A DNA stretch of 64,000 nt from Kineosporia succinea (GCF_030811555.1 NZ_JAUSQZ010000001.1:2601241-2665240); one strand, 5' to 3'. Numbered from the stretch's first letter, positions 34,228 to 42,822 are shown. Notes: generated by a model from the letters alone, not told the origin. Program-made: numbers and translations.

Positions 34228-34460
34228 CAGTTACCGCTCCCATCCATGGGTTTCGTGGTTCGCTCGTTCGTGTCGGGCAGGTTCAGGGCGTGGCAGAGGT
34301 CGTCGAGGATGGCGCGCAGCTGGGTGAGACGGTCGGTGTCCGCCACATACGAGGGCGCGGTCAGCCAGTACTGGGCGCGGCCTATGGCGTGACAGGTGAC
34401 GTATGTGTCTGCCATGTATCGGGCGTATGTGCCTGTGGTGCAAAGCAAGTCGTCGCTCAC
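34227..34460 (-). CDS. Small AICE protein, unknown function
   Basis: A 77-residue protein starting with GTG (VSDDLLCTTGTYARYMADTYVTCHAIGRAQYW), overlapping the neighbouring genes by four and one bases. The order and overlaps mark it as part of the same transfer operon. Composition is balanced and the C-terminus is hydrophilic. No domain is recognised. Confidence 0.7.
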   Translation of the reverse strand: MSDDLLCTTGTYARYMADTYVTCHAIGRAQYWLTAPSYVADTDRLTQLRAILDDLCHALNLPDTNERTTKPMDGSGN

Positions 34461-34666
34461 AGGCCGCCTCCGTTGGTGGGGTCGGTTCCGGTGAAGGAGA
34501 TGAACCGGCCGCCTTCTCCGCGCAGCGGCAGGGCGACCAGGTGTGCGCAGTCGGGGCATTGGCCGAAGTGCAGGCGCCCGACCGGGTGCAGGTCGGTGCA
34601 GGTGCGGCACGGCTTGCTCAGGGGTCCGCGGCGCCGGGACGTGTTCTTGCCGGTTGTGGCACGCAT
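34457..34666 (-). CDS. Zinc-ribbon protein of the element
   Basis: A 69-residue basic protein with CRTC and CPDC knuckles (about 20 residues apart), typical of a zinc ribbon, in an otherwise hydrophilic sequence. I start at the ATG giving MRATTGKNTSRRRG. It overlaps the next gene by four bases. Such small zinc ribbons are common in AICE operons next to tra; function unknown. Confidence 0.7.
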   Translation of the reverse strand: MRATTGKNTSRRRGPLSKPCRTCTDLHPVGRLHFGQCPDCAHLVALPLRGEGGRFISFTGTDPTNGGGL

Positions 34667-34696
34667 TTCGGGCTCTCGCTCTCGGGTCGGGGCTGG

Positions 34697-34730
34697 TGGC
34701 GGCTGCGGCTCGCTTGAGCCGCAGCCGCCA
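34697..34730. other. Strong hairpin inside the transfer operon
   Basis: A 14-bp perfect stem (TGGCGGCTGCGGCT with its complement) and a six-base loop lie between the pra-like gene and the zinc-ribbon gene. On the plus strand it is followed by GCGGGTTTTT, but no plus-strand gene precedes it. On the minus strand it lacks a T run, so it is more likely a transcript-processing or attenuation element. Confidence 0.55.
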
Positions 34731-34743
34731 GCGGGTTTTTGGG

Positions 34744-35130
34744 TCAGGAGGCCTGACGCGGAGCCTTCACCGGTGCCTTGAATCCGGTTGCGCGGTAGGC
34801 GATGGCGACGCGCGGCTTGGCCCGGTTGGAGTCCATGTACGGGATCACCTGCAAGCCCTCGAACTCCGCCGGAGCCATCAGACCGGCCGGGGGAACCGGC
34901 TGGTGATCGGCCGGGATCTTCACCTTGATCTCGCGCCGTCCCTGCTGGGCGGAGGGGTCCAGCAGGGAGACCGCCCACAGTCGCTGGCCGGTCTGCTTGT
35001 CCAGTTCCTGCGGGTCAACATTTCCCGCCTTGCGCTTGTCGAAGTCCTCCACGGCGTCAACCGAAAGAATCAGGATCGGCTGAGTGAAAATGTCTTCGTG
35101 ACGGACATTGATGCGGCCCTCAACAGCCAT
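34744..35130 (-). CDS. Pra-like activator of AICE replication, integration and excision
   Basis: A 128-residue protein matching what I recall of the pSAM2 Pra family: MAVEGRINVRHEDIF start, the RLWAVSLLDPSAQ segment, REIKVKIPADHQPVPP, EFEGLQVIPYMDSNRAKPRVAIAYRATGFKAP. Pra activates rep, xis and int in pSAM2. I start at the second ATG because GGGAG is correctly spaced before it and family members start this way; an ATG eight codons upstream is possible. It begins the minus-strand operon and diverges from an XRE regulator that would be a KorSA-like repressor. Confidence 0.75.
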   Translation of the reverse strand: MAVEGRINVRHEDIFTQPILILSVDAVEDFDKRKAGNVDPQELDKQTGQRLWAVSLLDPSAQQGRREIKVKIPADHQPVPPAGLMAPAEFEGLQVIPYMDSNRAKPRVAIAYRATGFKAPVKAPRQAS

Positions 35131-35339
35131 TTCTACGGCTCCCGTTTTCGTCATTCAACCGCCCGCATCCCGGATGTTCCTTGCGAACGCCCGAGGTGCT
35201 TTCGCTGCGGTGTCAGCCTTGTCTGAGCTGCGAGAACATCGTGAACCGCTCGGCAACCGTGCTTCAACGCTTATGCAAGCGCTACAAGTCGCACCTGAAT
35301 ATTTCCCATGCCAAGGTGATATGAACTTGGCCGGAGAAT

Positions 35340-35354
35340 ATGCAGTCCTTGCAT
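35340..35354. promoter_or_regulatory. Inverted repeat in the divergent pra/XRE region
   Basis: ATGCA and TGCAT flank a five-base spacer midway between the pra-like start and the XRE regulator start. It may be the operator of that regulator, since such repressors normally bind their own divergent promoter region. Only one copy is seen, so it is tentative. Confidence 0.3.
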
Positions 35355-35417
35355 GGGTCTCGAAAAAGGGTGGACGAGCGTCAGGAATTAGTACGGAAGG
35401 CAGTTACCATTCCGAGC

Positions 35418-35843
35418 ATGGCTGAGCGGGGATTGCCATCGGTGTACACGTCCCGGGGGCAGGTTGACGGCGAGGACTGGCAGGCGGTCGCGGCAGCGGT
35501 CAATCAGCGCATGGCAGCGCTGAGGATCGGGCAGCAGGAACTCGTTCGCCTGTCAGGGGTTTCGGTCTCGACCGTGCGGCTGATCCAGCACGGCTCCAGC
35601 CGGCGGGTTCAGAACAAGACCCTGGAAGCACTGGCCCGGGCGCTGGACTGGCCCGAGGATCACCTGATCAAAATCCTGGTGACGACCTCTGTATCGACAC
35701 CGGCCCCGGCGCCGGTCGAAGACCGGGTGGTCGTCGTGCTAGAGCGGATCGAACAGCAGTTGTGGCAGCTCAGCGACCGTTTGGGCCGAGTGGAGCGCCG
35801 GATGCAGGACGGCGAGCGTCCCGACCAGGTTCCCGGGGCGTAG
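35418..35843 (+). CDS. XRE-family regulator of the AICE
   Basis: A 141-residue repressor-type protein. The HTH-XRE domain lies in about residues 25-75 (QRMAALRIGQQELVRLSGVSVSTVRLIQHGSS, then LEALARALDWPEDHL), followed by a coiled tail (VLERIEQQLWQLSDRLGRVERR) that could mediate dimerisation. I start at the ATG giving MAERGLPSV. It diverges from the pra-like gene and probably plays the KorSA role. A minus-strand frame overlaps its last 74 bases. Confidence 0.88.
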   Translation: MAERGLPSVYTSRGQVDGEDWQAVAAAVNQRMAALRIGQQELVRLSGVSVSTVRLIQHGSSRRVQNKTLEALARALDWPEDHLIKILVTTSVSTPAPAPVEDRVVVVLERIEQQLWQLSDRLGRVERRMQDGERPDQVPGA

Positions 35844-36075
35844 ACGCGAGGGTGACGAACAGCGCCCACGGGGTGATGCGGGAGGGCTTCACCGCTTGCA
35901 CCCCGGGCACCTGGCGCAGCAGAACGCGGGCCGGCCGACGCTGATTGCGCGTCGGGTCGAGAAAGACCACCAGCGCCCTACGAGAGCCGGCAGCACGCGG
36001 TAGCGGCGCGACGCGCTGCACGGTGATCCCGTTGTCGCGCAGCAGGTTTACGAGCCCATCGACGTCCACAATCAC
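35770..36075 (-). CDS. Hypothetical AICE protein (overlaps the XRE gene)
   Basis: A 101-residue frame with GTG start (MIVDVDGLVNLLRDNGITVQRVAPLP), then LVVFLDPTRNQRRPARVLLRQVPGVQAV. The composition looks protein-like and the last ~25 residues, overlapping the opposite gene, look artefactual. A terminator hairpin stands 27 bases upstream of the start. I do not recognise a family. It may be a real gene with a shorter end or a chance frame. Confidence 0.45.
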   Translation of the reverse strand: MIVDVDGLVNLLRDNGITVQRVAPLPRAAGSRRALVVFLDPTRNQRRPARVLLRQVPGVQAVKPSRITPWALFVTLASTPREPGRDARRPASGAPLGPNGR

Positions 36076-36101
36076 TCCGCAGTTGCCGCCAAAATCAGGA
36101 A

Positions 36102-36139
36102 GCCCGCGCGTGTCCTTCCCCGTCGGAACACGCGCGGGC
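36102..36139. terminator. Terminator hairpin upstream of the 36075 start
   Basis: GCCCGCGCGTGT and ACACGCGCGGGC form a 12-bp stem with a 14-base loop. The minus-strand tail reads TTCCTGATTTT. It would end a leftward transcript from the small gene at 36257-36418. Confidence 0.6.
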
Positions 36140-36256
36140 AGTTCATGAATGGGTGCGTGCCGGCCGTCGCGCCTTGGGATCAGCCGACACGCACCCCGGC
36201 GCCCACCCCATCCAGCGGAGGGAGCTGGGGACTTGGGGGACGCCGCCCCGGACCGC

Positions 36257-36418
36257 TCAGCGGCCGGGAGTCTTCTGCCTGGGGATCACGTCCAACCCCA
36301 GGACCTTCTTCTTCGTACGAGCCTGACCACGTCGCTGCGCATCGGTGGAGGTGTCGGCCTTGCTCGCCTGTTTCCAGTGATCCACCTCACGAGGGCGAGG
36401 CACGTGCGCCAGGTTCAC
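36257..36418 (-). CDS. Candidate small basic protein
   Basis: A 53-residue frame with a GTG start and AGGAAG nine bases upstream: VNLAHVPRPREVDHWKQ at the start, later RRGQARTKKKVLGLDVIP, ending RQKTPGR. It is strongly basic and could bind nucleic acid. It is followed by a stem-loop terminator at 36102-36139. It is supported by the ribosome site, codon bias and terminator rather than by any recognised family. Confidence 0.4.
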   Translation of the reverse strand: MNLAHVPRPREVDHWKQASKADTSTDAQRRGQARTKKKVLGLDVIPRQKTPGR

Positions 36419-36721
36419 AGCTTCACTTCCTGTCGACTGCTTGGAGCCGACCTCTCCCGAGGACTGGAGGTCATCGACCCGGGAAAGGCCGGTACGACAA
36501 GCCTGATTCGATCCACACCGTGCGGAAACGCACCCGTCGCCTATGCCAACGTGACGTCAGAACCCCGGCTGCCATCGGGGGCACGAGCGGTTGCCGAATG
36601 CTCTCCGAGCGCCCGAGCGCTTGAAAACCGACATCCGGTTCATACAGGGTTGACTTGGGCGCGGTAACCTTCCGGCTACCGATCGCAATGAAGCAGTAGG
36701 TCACGCCAGCAAGGGGGAACG
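36419..36721. other. Non-coding region upstream of the regulator gene
   Basis: About 300 bases with no supportable gene. TTGACT at 36650-36655 is a good -35 element for the downstream plus-strand regulator, but I find no convincing -10 at the expected spacing. Confidence 0.45.
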
Positions 36722-37651
36722 ATGCCGAGGCCGGGACGACTCGACTACCAGGTGAGCGAAGACCTCCTGGCCCGCTCGGACTTCCAGACAGCCTGCCGCG
36801 AGCGTGACTTCGGCCTGGTCTTCCGTCTGATGCGCCAGTGGGACGGAGCCAGCCAGGACCGCATCGCCGCTCCCGTCGAAGGCCTCACGCAGTCGCGTGT
36901 CAGCCGGATCATGGCCAGCAACGACCGCGTCGCAACGGTCGAGGTCATGGAGCGCATCGCGGACGCGCTGCACATCCCCGGCGGGTTCATCGGACTGGCC
37001 CCACGCAGATGGGAAGGCCAGGAAGCCAACCGGACCACGACGTCCGCACCTGTTGCTCCTTCTGCTCCCGGCCCCGCGCCGGTGGTCGGTGAGCTGGTGG
37101 ATGAACAGTTGGACGTGACGCTCGACGTCGGTCCCGATGGGGCTGTGACCATCCGGCAGGTGCACCACCTGCGCAATCTTGGGGACACTCCGGTCACCGG
37201 TCTCACGCGGCAGGTGTGGTTCAAGCACGTGACCGGGCCGCTGTCAGTGAAGGAGACCGACAGCGACCGGAACGTCTTCATCAAGACCATTCACGACGTG
37301 GGCGTGCAGGTGAAGTTCTCCTGCCAGATCTTCCCTGCCATCGCACCCGGCGAGAGCGCGACGGTCGGATACGAGTGCAGCGGCGGCCAGTTCTCGGATG
37401 AGTTGTACTGGCGGCAGACGGTTTTCCTTCCCACGCAGTTGCTTCAGTTGCAGATGCGGCTGAACGGGGTGGAAGCTCTGAGCGGTTGCACGGCGGTTGA
37501 AGAGCGCCTGGATGGCTCGGAGATCACGGCAGCCGAGAGTCTGTCTCTGGCCAACGAGGAGAACACAACGGTGATCGACCTGAACCGCCGCGACCTGCGG
37601 TCCAACCAGAGCGTGACACTGCGATGGGATGTGCCCCGTGCGACTGCGTGA
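36722..37651 (+). CDS. XRE-type regulator with C-terminal beta-rich domain
   Basis: The first ~95 residues are an actinobacterial HTH-XRE domain of a common type (CRERDFGLVFRLMRQWDGASQDRIA, then LTQSRVSRIMASNDRVATVEVMERIADALHIPGGFIGLAPR). A Pro/Ala linker follows, then about 190 residues of predicted beta structure (VTIRQVHHLRNLGDTPVTGLTRQVWF, FSCQIFPAIAPGESATVGYECSG). I cannot assign that domain. It overlaps the next gene by 23 bases, so the two are coupled. Ordinary element repressors lack such a domain, so it may sense a ligand or a partner. Confidence 0.8.
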   Translation: MPRPGRLDYQVSEDLLARSDFQTACRERDFGLVFRLMRQWDGASQDRIAAPVEGLTQSRVSRIMASNDRVATVEVMERIADALHIPGGFIGLAPRRWEGQEANRTTTSAPVAPSAPGPAPVVGELVDEQLDVTLDVGPDGAVTIRQVHHLRNLGDTPVTGLTRQVWFKHVTGPLSVKETDSDRNVFIKTIHDVGVQVKFSCQIFPAIAPGESATVGYECSGGQFSDELYWRQTVFLPTQLLQLQMRLNGVEALSGCTAVEERLDGSEITAAESLSLANEENTTVIDLNRRDLRSNQSVTLRWDVPRATA

Positions 37652-38834
37652 CCAGGTCGAATCCCTTGTCCGTTCTTGGGGGGCCTACGAGGAAGCGCGC
37701 GGTGGGCGAGCGGTCATCGACTTCGACTGCGCCCCCACTCATGAGCCCGTGGTGCCGGCCGCCAGCCGGATCGACGTGCACGACCAGCTCACCGCGCTGA
37801 ACCAGCAGGCCAAGGTCGACGGGGACTCGAACGTCGAGCTGACCACCCGGGCTCACCTTGCTTACCTGTCCACGGTCCTGGGTGAGCGGTACGACCTCGA
37901 CACCTACATGCGGGCGACGCAGGGATGCGGCGCAGCCGGCTGGTCCGAGGAGTACGTGAGCGACCTGGGCGAGCAGGCCCGCGCGGCCTACGCCGATCTG
38001 GGCGTGAGCTGGGGCCCGAAGACGGCTGACGAGGTGTTCCAGCTCGAGACGCCCATGACGATCGAGCGGGCCGCAACGCAGGTACTTGTCCTGGCGGACG
38101 AGGCCGAACCGGCTGTTCGGCGGCTGACCGGAACCACCGCCACCTACTCCGTTGGCGTCGAGGTGGTCGACGTGGACGACTACTGGGCCTTCTGGGTCGA
38201 CGGGGCCGGCCACCATGCCCGGCTGCGGTTCAACAAGCGCAACGCCGTCTTCAGTGAGGATGGACTGCGGTTCTTCGCCCAGCATGAGCTGTTAGGCCAC
38301 GCGTTGCAGTGCTCGTCGTTCACGCAGACTGCGGAGAACGAGGACGTTGATTGGGTCCGCACGCTGACCGTGCACCTGCCCTATCAGCCTCTGCTTGAGG
38401 GGTTGGCGACGGCGTGGCCGATCTACACCGAGCCGGACAACCAGCCGCTGATGGCCAAGGCCAAGCTCAATCACTACATGCACATGGTCCGCGGTGAGGT
38501 GCACCGCGCGATCAACGCGGGCTTCTCGGTGCGGGACGTTGCCGATCACGTCCTGGCGCGTGCCCCGTGGCTGAGCTTGGAGCAGATCGGCGACCTTCTG
38601 TCTGACCGGGGTACAGAGCCGTTGCTGCGGTCCTACCTGTGGTCGTACACGGCCGGCACCGACTGGTTCATGCGCCTGGGACAGGATGCTGACGCCGAGA
38701 CCATCAAAAAGGTCCTGACCGAGTCTTACCGGCGCCCGCTCACGCCGAGCGAGCTTGCCGAACTATGGCCGGCCGGTCCGCCCTTCGGCGGCGATGGAGC
38801 ACCGATCGTGCTACGCAGGACCAGCACGAGCTGA
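37629..38834 (+). CDS. Putative HExxxH metallopeptidase-like protein
   Basis: A 401-residue protein with no signal or membrane segment, so cytoplasmic. The centre reads FFAQHELLGHALQC, giving His219, Glu220 and His224, and 33 residues later LLEGLATAW with Glu257. The pattern resembles gluzincin peptidases of the DUF885/M32 type (HExxPGH-HLQ and an EGW-A downstream ligand), but with one residue fewer between the motif parts. Catalysis is therefore unproven. The gene overlaps its upstream XRE regulator by 23 bases. The pair recalls regulator/protease couples such as XRE with ImmA, though the motif is not that of ImmA. Confidence 0.7.
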   Translation: MCPVRLRDQVESLVRSWGAYEEARGGRAVIDFDCAPTHEPVVPAASRIDVHDQLTALNQQAKVDGDSNVELTTRAHLAYLSTVLGERYDLDTYMRATQGCGAAGWSEEYVSDLGEQARAAYADLGVSWGPKTADEVFQLETPMTIERAATQVLVLADEAEPAVRRLTGTTATYSVGVEVVDVDDYWAFWVDGAGHHARLRFNKRNAVFSEDGLRFFAQHELLGHALQCSSFTQTAENEDVDWVRTLTVHLPYQPLLEGLATAWPIYTEPDNQPLMAKAKLNHYMHMVRGEVHRAINAGFSVRDVADHVLARAPWLSLEQIGDLLSDRGTEPLLRSYLWSYTAGTDWFMRLGQDADAETIKKVLTESYRRPLTPSELAELWPAGPPFGGDGAPIVLRRTSTS

Positions 38835-39089
38835 CTCGCTCGGAGCCAGCCGAGGTCAGGAGATCCCTTGCCTCCTGAGCTCGGTCTTTGCCTGGGCGCA
38901 GAGTTGCCGAACTCCCGACAGATGCTCGCGACGCGGTAGTCGATCGAATCGACGAGGGCAGGCCGGGCCTCTCCGCCGGGCATGCGGCACCTCCGGCGCC
39001 GACCCGGCGAAGGTCCCGGCCGGACGTCACCAGCGAGGCTCTTGCACTGCCGAATTACTCTCTTCTGGATCAAGACCAGCGCGACTGCG
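38835..39089. other. Gap between convergent cargo genes
   Basis: About 255 bases between the metallopeptidase-like gene and the dual-ATPase gene. GC content changes here from chromosome-like to lower. No gene or clear terminator hairpin is seen. Confidence 0.5.
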
Positions 39090-41735
39090 TTAGGCCTGAC
39101 CTCTACGACTCATGCCGAGAGCTTTTCTATACAACTCCGGAACGCGATACCGCTGAACATCGTCCTTGCTTCCGACGTCAACGCCGAGCAGCCCTACCTC
39201 TTGAGCCAGAGTTTCTACGCCAGCCGGAACACTGATTTCATCCACAGAGAACGGTGTACGTCCCACCTGGGTCAGTTCGTCGAACAGATTTTCGAGTTCC
39301 CGGAACTCTTCTCGCAAGGCTTCTATTGCCTGCTCACTTACAGCATCGAGAGAGGCAACAATAGAGCGCGGACGCAATATAGATCGATTATAGGAGCTAG
39401 CTCGGTTCAGTCTTTTCTCAAGTATTACCGCCTCGTGCATGAGTTGTAAAGCAGCGCGAGGTGAATGATCGTCGTTAGCATCCGAGAGCCGGAACCACAC
39501 CCAATTGTAGGTAAAGGCAGTCTTACCACCAGCTACCCGTTCACCCACCAGTAGGATCCAAGCATCGTAAACGGCATTCTCGGGCCAATATTCAACCGAG
39601 GTCTGCCGGAGGTCCAGGCCAGGGCGGCCTATAGCCTCAACTACGAGGTTCTCGAATTCAGCAGAGCGTAGTGCCTGTTTGACAACAACACGTAAATAGT
39701 CAACTTGATTTGCCCATGCAAGTCGGACCTCGCGTCCATAAAAATGAGATTTGTTCGGCACCGAAAGGTCTCGCCAGATATCCTCTCTAAGCATCACTTT
39801 GAAGCGAAGATTTTCGTATTGAGTAGCCCTGGCGCCCATAAACGAGAGCAGTCCAGCAATACCTTCACGCCGACGATGTATATCATTTTCTTCCAAACCG
39901 AAACCTGTGTCTAGGCCATCAAAAAGAAGAAATACCGGCGATTCTCTCTGCCTGTCCAATCGCGCAAGCCAGTCAAGAGCGAGGAGAGGCGCATCAGGGT
40001 CGCTAAAAAGAACGCGAAGATCGCGAACGAGTTCTAATGAACCATAAGTGCTTTTATTGCCGCCCACAAAGGCAAGTCGCTCCGACACCCAGGTCGGTGC
40101 CTCGGCATCTTCCTGGTTAAGCGATATTGCAATGCCAACGAGAAGCGGCCAGAACGAACGCCATTCGAGTTGTCTAGACGTAAGCTCGCTGCTGATGGCG
40201 GCGTAGACTTCACTGTCTGGCATCCACGCGCTCGTGGTCGGGAGACCGGGAGGGCTTGTGACGACCACACTTGGACTTTCGGACGCCAATCGCCGAAATA
40301 GTGCTGTCTTACCTGTGCCCTTGCGTCCGAGGATGAGCGGAGTTTCTATGCTAAGGGCACGTTCGACCAAGTCCGTTTTCAAGAAAGTTTCATTGAAGTC
40401 ATCTTCGCTTTGATCTTCGGCGGTCCCTGTTGAGAATCGGAGATCGTTTAGGACTCGATCCTTTCGAAGATCGACTTCTCCAATTCCTGATGGTGCTGGA
40501 TCCTCCGTCAGCGGGTCTACGAATCCAGCTACCCAACCAGCCACGGGAGCGTAAATATTTTCGGCCGCCCCTTGAACGGCACGATCACTGGCGGCAATTT
40601 CCTCGGAGTAGCCAACAAAATGAATTAGTTCGTCAATATCATCAAAGACAGGTCCGCCATCCAATTTTCTTGCAGGTGCTAGCCACTCGCTGATCCAAGT
40701 ATTAGCTCGATCAATATAATGATTTCTAATCTCAGGAGCATTTGCCCCAGGAACTGGTGAGACCAGGAAGCGCAATTCAGGTGTGTACTGTCGAGTGTCA
40801 GATGATCGCGTTGTCGTGGCACCCAGTAGTGCACGAGTCAGCATTCCAGTGCCAAGTCGAGCCTGCGGATGCGGGAAAAACGTGACAACCGCTAGATCTG
40901 CTACATCAAATAGAAGAGGAGCCGACATGGCACTTATACCTGTCCGCGAATCAATAAGGACTACTTGCGGCTTCAGTGCCATCTCACGAATACTCTGAAT
41001 CAGAAGATGCAGCGGGTTCGCGCCTTCTTGATACCAGGAACTGGGATCCAATTGCGTAAGTTTACGAGCATAGTTCGCGTCAGGAACGCCTGCGGGTAAA
41101 AGATAAAGCTCACGCTGTGGATCGACCCGCAACACGTGAGGAGATACGTTAGGAACGCTACCGCTCATTTCGGCCTCCAGTAGAAGAGGAACTACACCTG
41201 TATCGAGTTCCACTTCGTTTTCTGCGCCGAAAAGTGCGGCAAGGCCGGGCGCCTCCAGATCCATGTCAACGCATAAAACCCGACTACTCTTGCTGAGCAC
41301 ATGAGCAGTATGAGCAAGTGCAGTGGAGCGACCTACGCCGCCTCGAAGAGAATAGAACGTAACAAATATGGGCGTGCTTAACGGTTCGTCGCTCTCGGAA
41401 GGCAGTGAAACTGTGATGGTTTCCATCTGGCCACGAATAATCGATTCAGGCCATAAGGGCAGGCGCTGCTGCTCGTTTGTTGTGGCGGACACGTCGCCCA
41501 ACAGCATGAGATCCGCCTCCGCAGGACTAAGCAGATCCAATTTTGCGACGACTGCGTCATCCACGGCGGAGAGAATCAGTTGGCGCCGGTCGCCTGGTTT
41601 CATGCCACTGAAAATTTCTGAAATGGCCAGAATGCGCAGGCCGCGATACGGATCCGCCGAAACATCTATACGAGCCTCTGGAAGCAATGCTTCCAGCTTC
41701 GATCGTGCGGCTTGAAGTTCGCCTTGATTGGTCAT
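39090..41735 (-). CDS. Large dual P-loop ATPase (ParA/MinD-like plus Sll1717-like)
   Basis: An 881-residue protein with two NTPase modules. Residues 1-80 form a small alpha-beta region (RGLRILAISEIFSG) that may be BolA-like; I am unsure. Next is a ParA/MinD-type P-loop, YSLRGGVGRST at 131-138, with VLCVDMDLEAPGL and VVLIDSRTG. The C-terminal half has a second Walker A, GRKGTGKTAL near 470, and a Walker B-like FLLFDGLDTG near 600, as in the Sll1717-type family. The start has a strong AGGAGG. It is 18 bases after a HEPN-like gene and of visibly lower GC than the host. Such large coupled ATPases next to HEPN proteins are typical of defence loci. Function unknown. Confidence 0.78.
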   Translation of the reverse strand: MTNQGELQAARSKLEALLPEARIDVSADPYRGLRILAISEIFSGMKPGDRRQLILSAVDDAVVAKLDLLSPAEADLMLLGDVSATTNEQQRLPLWPESIIRGQMETITVSLPSESDEPLSTPIFVTFYSLRGGVGRSTALAHTAHVLSKSSRVLCVDMDLEAPGLAALFGAENEVELDTGVVPLLLEAEMSGSVPNVSPHVLRVDPQRELYLLPAGVPDANYARKLTQLDPSSWYQEGANPLHLLIQSIREMALKPQVVLIDSRTGISAMSAPLLFDVADLAVVTFFPHPQARLGTGMLTRALLGATTTRSSDTRQYTPELRFLVSPVPGANAPEIRNHYIDRANTWISEWLAPARKLDGGPVFDDIDELIHFVGYSEEIAASDRAVQGAAENIYAPVAGWVAGFVDPLTEDPAPSGIGEVDLRKDRVLNDLRFSTGTAEDQSEDDFNETFLKTDLVERALSIETPLILGRKGTGKTALFRRLASESPSVVVTSPPGLPTTSAWMPDSEVYAAISSELTSRQLEWRSFWPLLVGIAISLNQEDAEAPTWVSERLAFVGGNKSTYGSLELVRDLRVLFSDPDAPLLALDWLARLDRQRESPVFLLFDGLDTGFGLEENDIHRRREGIAGLLSFMGARATQYENLRFKVMLREDIWRDLSVPNKSHFYGREVRLAWANQVDYLRVVVKQALRSAEFENLVVEAIGRPGLDLRQTSVEYWPENAVYDAWILLVGERVAGGKTAFTYNWVWFRLSDANDDHSPRAALQLMHEAVILEKRLNRASSYNRSILRPRSIVASLDAVSEQAIEALREEFRELENLFDELTQVGRTPFSVDEISVPAGVETLAQEVGLLGVDVGSKDDVQRYRVPELYRKALGMSRRGQA

Positions 41736-41753
41736 TGCCTACCTCCTAATGGA

Positions 41754-42119
41754 TTACAGCAGCCTGTTAACTCTAATTCTTAGCCATTGAGACAGATTCT
41801 GGGCGCGTCGTATCTCCTCGTCGAAGTCAATGGTGGCTTCCGCTTCCATCAAGTAGCGAAGTTCGACGCTCCTCGTTTCTGCGTACTCTCGCAAATCAGG
41901 AGGTAAATCGAGACGGGCGAAACCCGCAGTTTCGATAATTTCAATCAAATCATGACTGCGCGGAGCCTTTTTCCCTCGGAGAATGCACAGGGCTTTGCCT
42001 GATGCTTCGGCAACATAACCAAAGAAGTATAACGCCGCCAGTCGCCGACCGGCGGAAATGAGAGCCACGACGTCCGCCCCTCGCTCGCTCGCAACATCCG
42101 ACCACTCCTGAGCGGCCAC
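41754..42119 (-). CDS. HEPN-domain-like small protein
   Basis: A 121-residue all-helical protein with the HEPN layout: an N-terminal helix (DVVALISAGRRLAALYFFGYVAEASGKALCIL) followed by RGKKAPRSHDLIEIIE and a final helix pair. The R-x-H-D part resembles the basic motif in HEPN proteins, but the usual R-x4-6-H RNase motif is not exact, so RNase activity is not claimed. The GTG start has only a weak ribosome site; GGGAGG lies about 25 bases upstream, so a CTG seven codons earlier is another possibility. It is the first gene of the operon with the dual ATPase. Confidence 0.68.
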   Translation of the reverse strand: MAAQEWSDVASERGADVVALISAGRRLAALYFFGYVAEASGKALCILRGKKAPRSHDLIEIIETAGFARLDLPPDLREYAETRSVELRYLMEAEATIDFDEEIRRAQNLSQWLRIRVNRLL

Positions 42120-42822
42120 ACGTCTTGTCTGGTTCAGAGGTGCCTCCCTTTCCCACGTGCGTCCAAAGTGGAATTGCGTAGACGAGCGATGCTACTGCAT
42201 CGCCGTTCTGTCCCACATTTTCCTATTCGATCCGGTATGCGGGGCTTCCACTGTTTGATGTACCCCTGAGCCCAAAGCTAGCTGTGACGACCCTTGACTG
42301 GAGCAGATTTGACGGCTCAGGAGAGCTGAAACCATGAACGTCGTGCTACGACTCGATGAATTGGGCGTCCCGACTCACGTTTCGATACCGCCCTGACTCC
42401 CGATCAACCCGCGGTCTCAGCCCGGTCCAGGTCTGTGCTCCGTACGGGGGGCGGCTGGTGTCCGTGGCGGGGGTTAGACCGATTGCGAGCCTCCCAGGGC
42501 CGTGGTCTGCACGCCCACGGCGGCTACCGGCAGAGTCGCTTGGTGCCCAGCGCGACACCACCATGGAAGGACAAGGCCGTGGCCCCGACCCATTCGACCC
42601 CGGCGACGGATTTGCCGACAGACCCTGACGGTCTTTGTCCAGCTCGAACTGAATCTGGCCTGAGGTACCGAGGCGGACAGCGTCGAGTGCCCCGCACCAT
42701 ACCTGCAGGAATCAACGTCAAGCGCTGCGAGACAACGGCAGACGTCGGCAGGTCCAAACGGCTCCGGAGCTGGACAACGACAAATGTCCTGCATGATCCG
42801 GTGGCAACGAGAACCACGGATT
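42120..42822. other. Right end of the element, no gene supported
   Basis: About 700 bases between the HEPN-like gene and attR. Several long frames on both strands are chance readings, without ribosome sites or family content. It must hold the promoter for the HEPN/ATPase operon; GC is lower near the gene and rises towards the att site. Confidence 0.55.
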
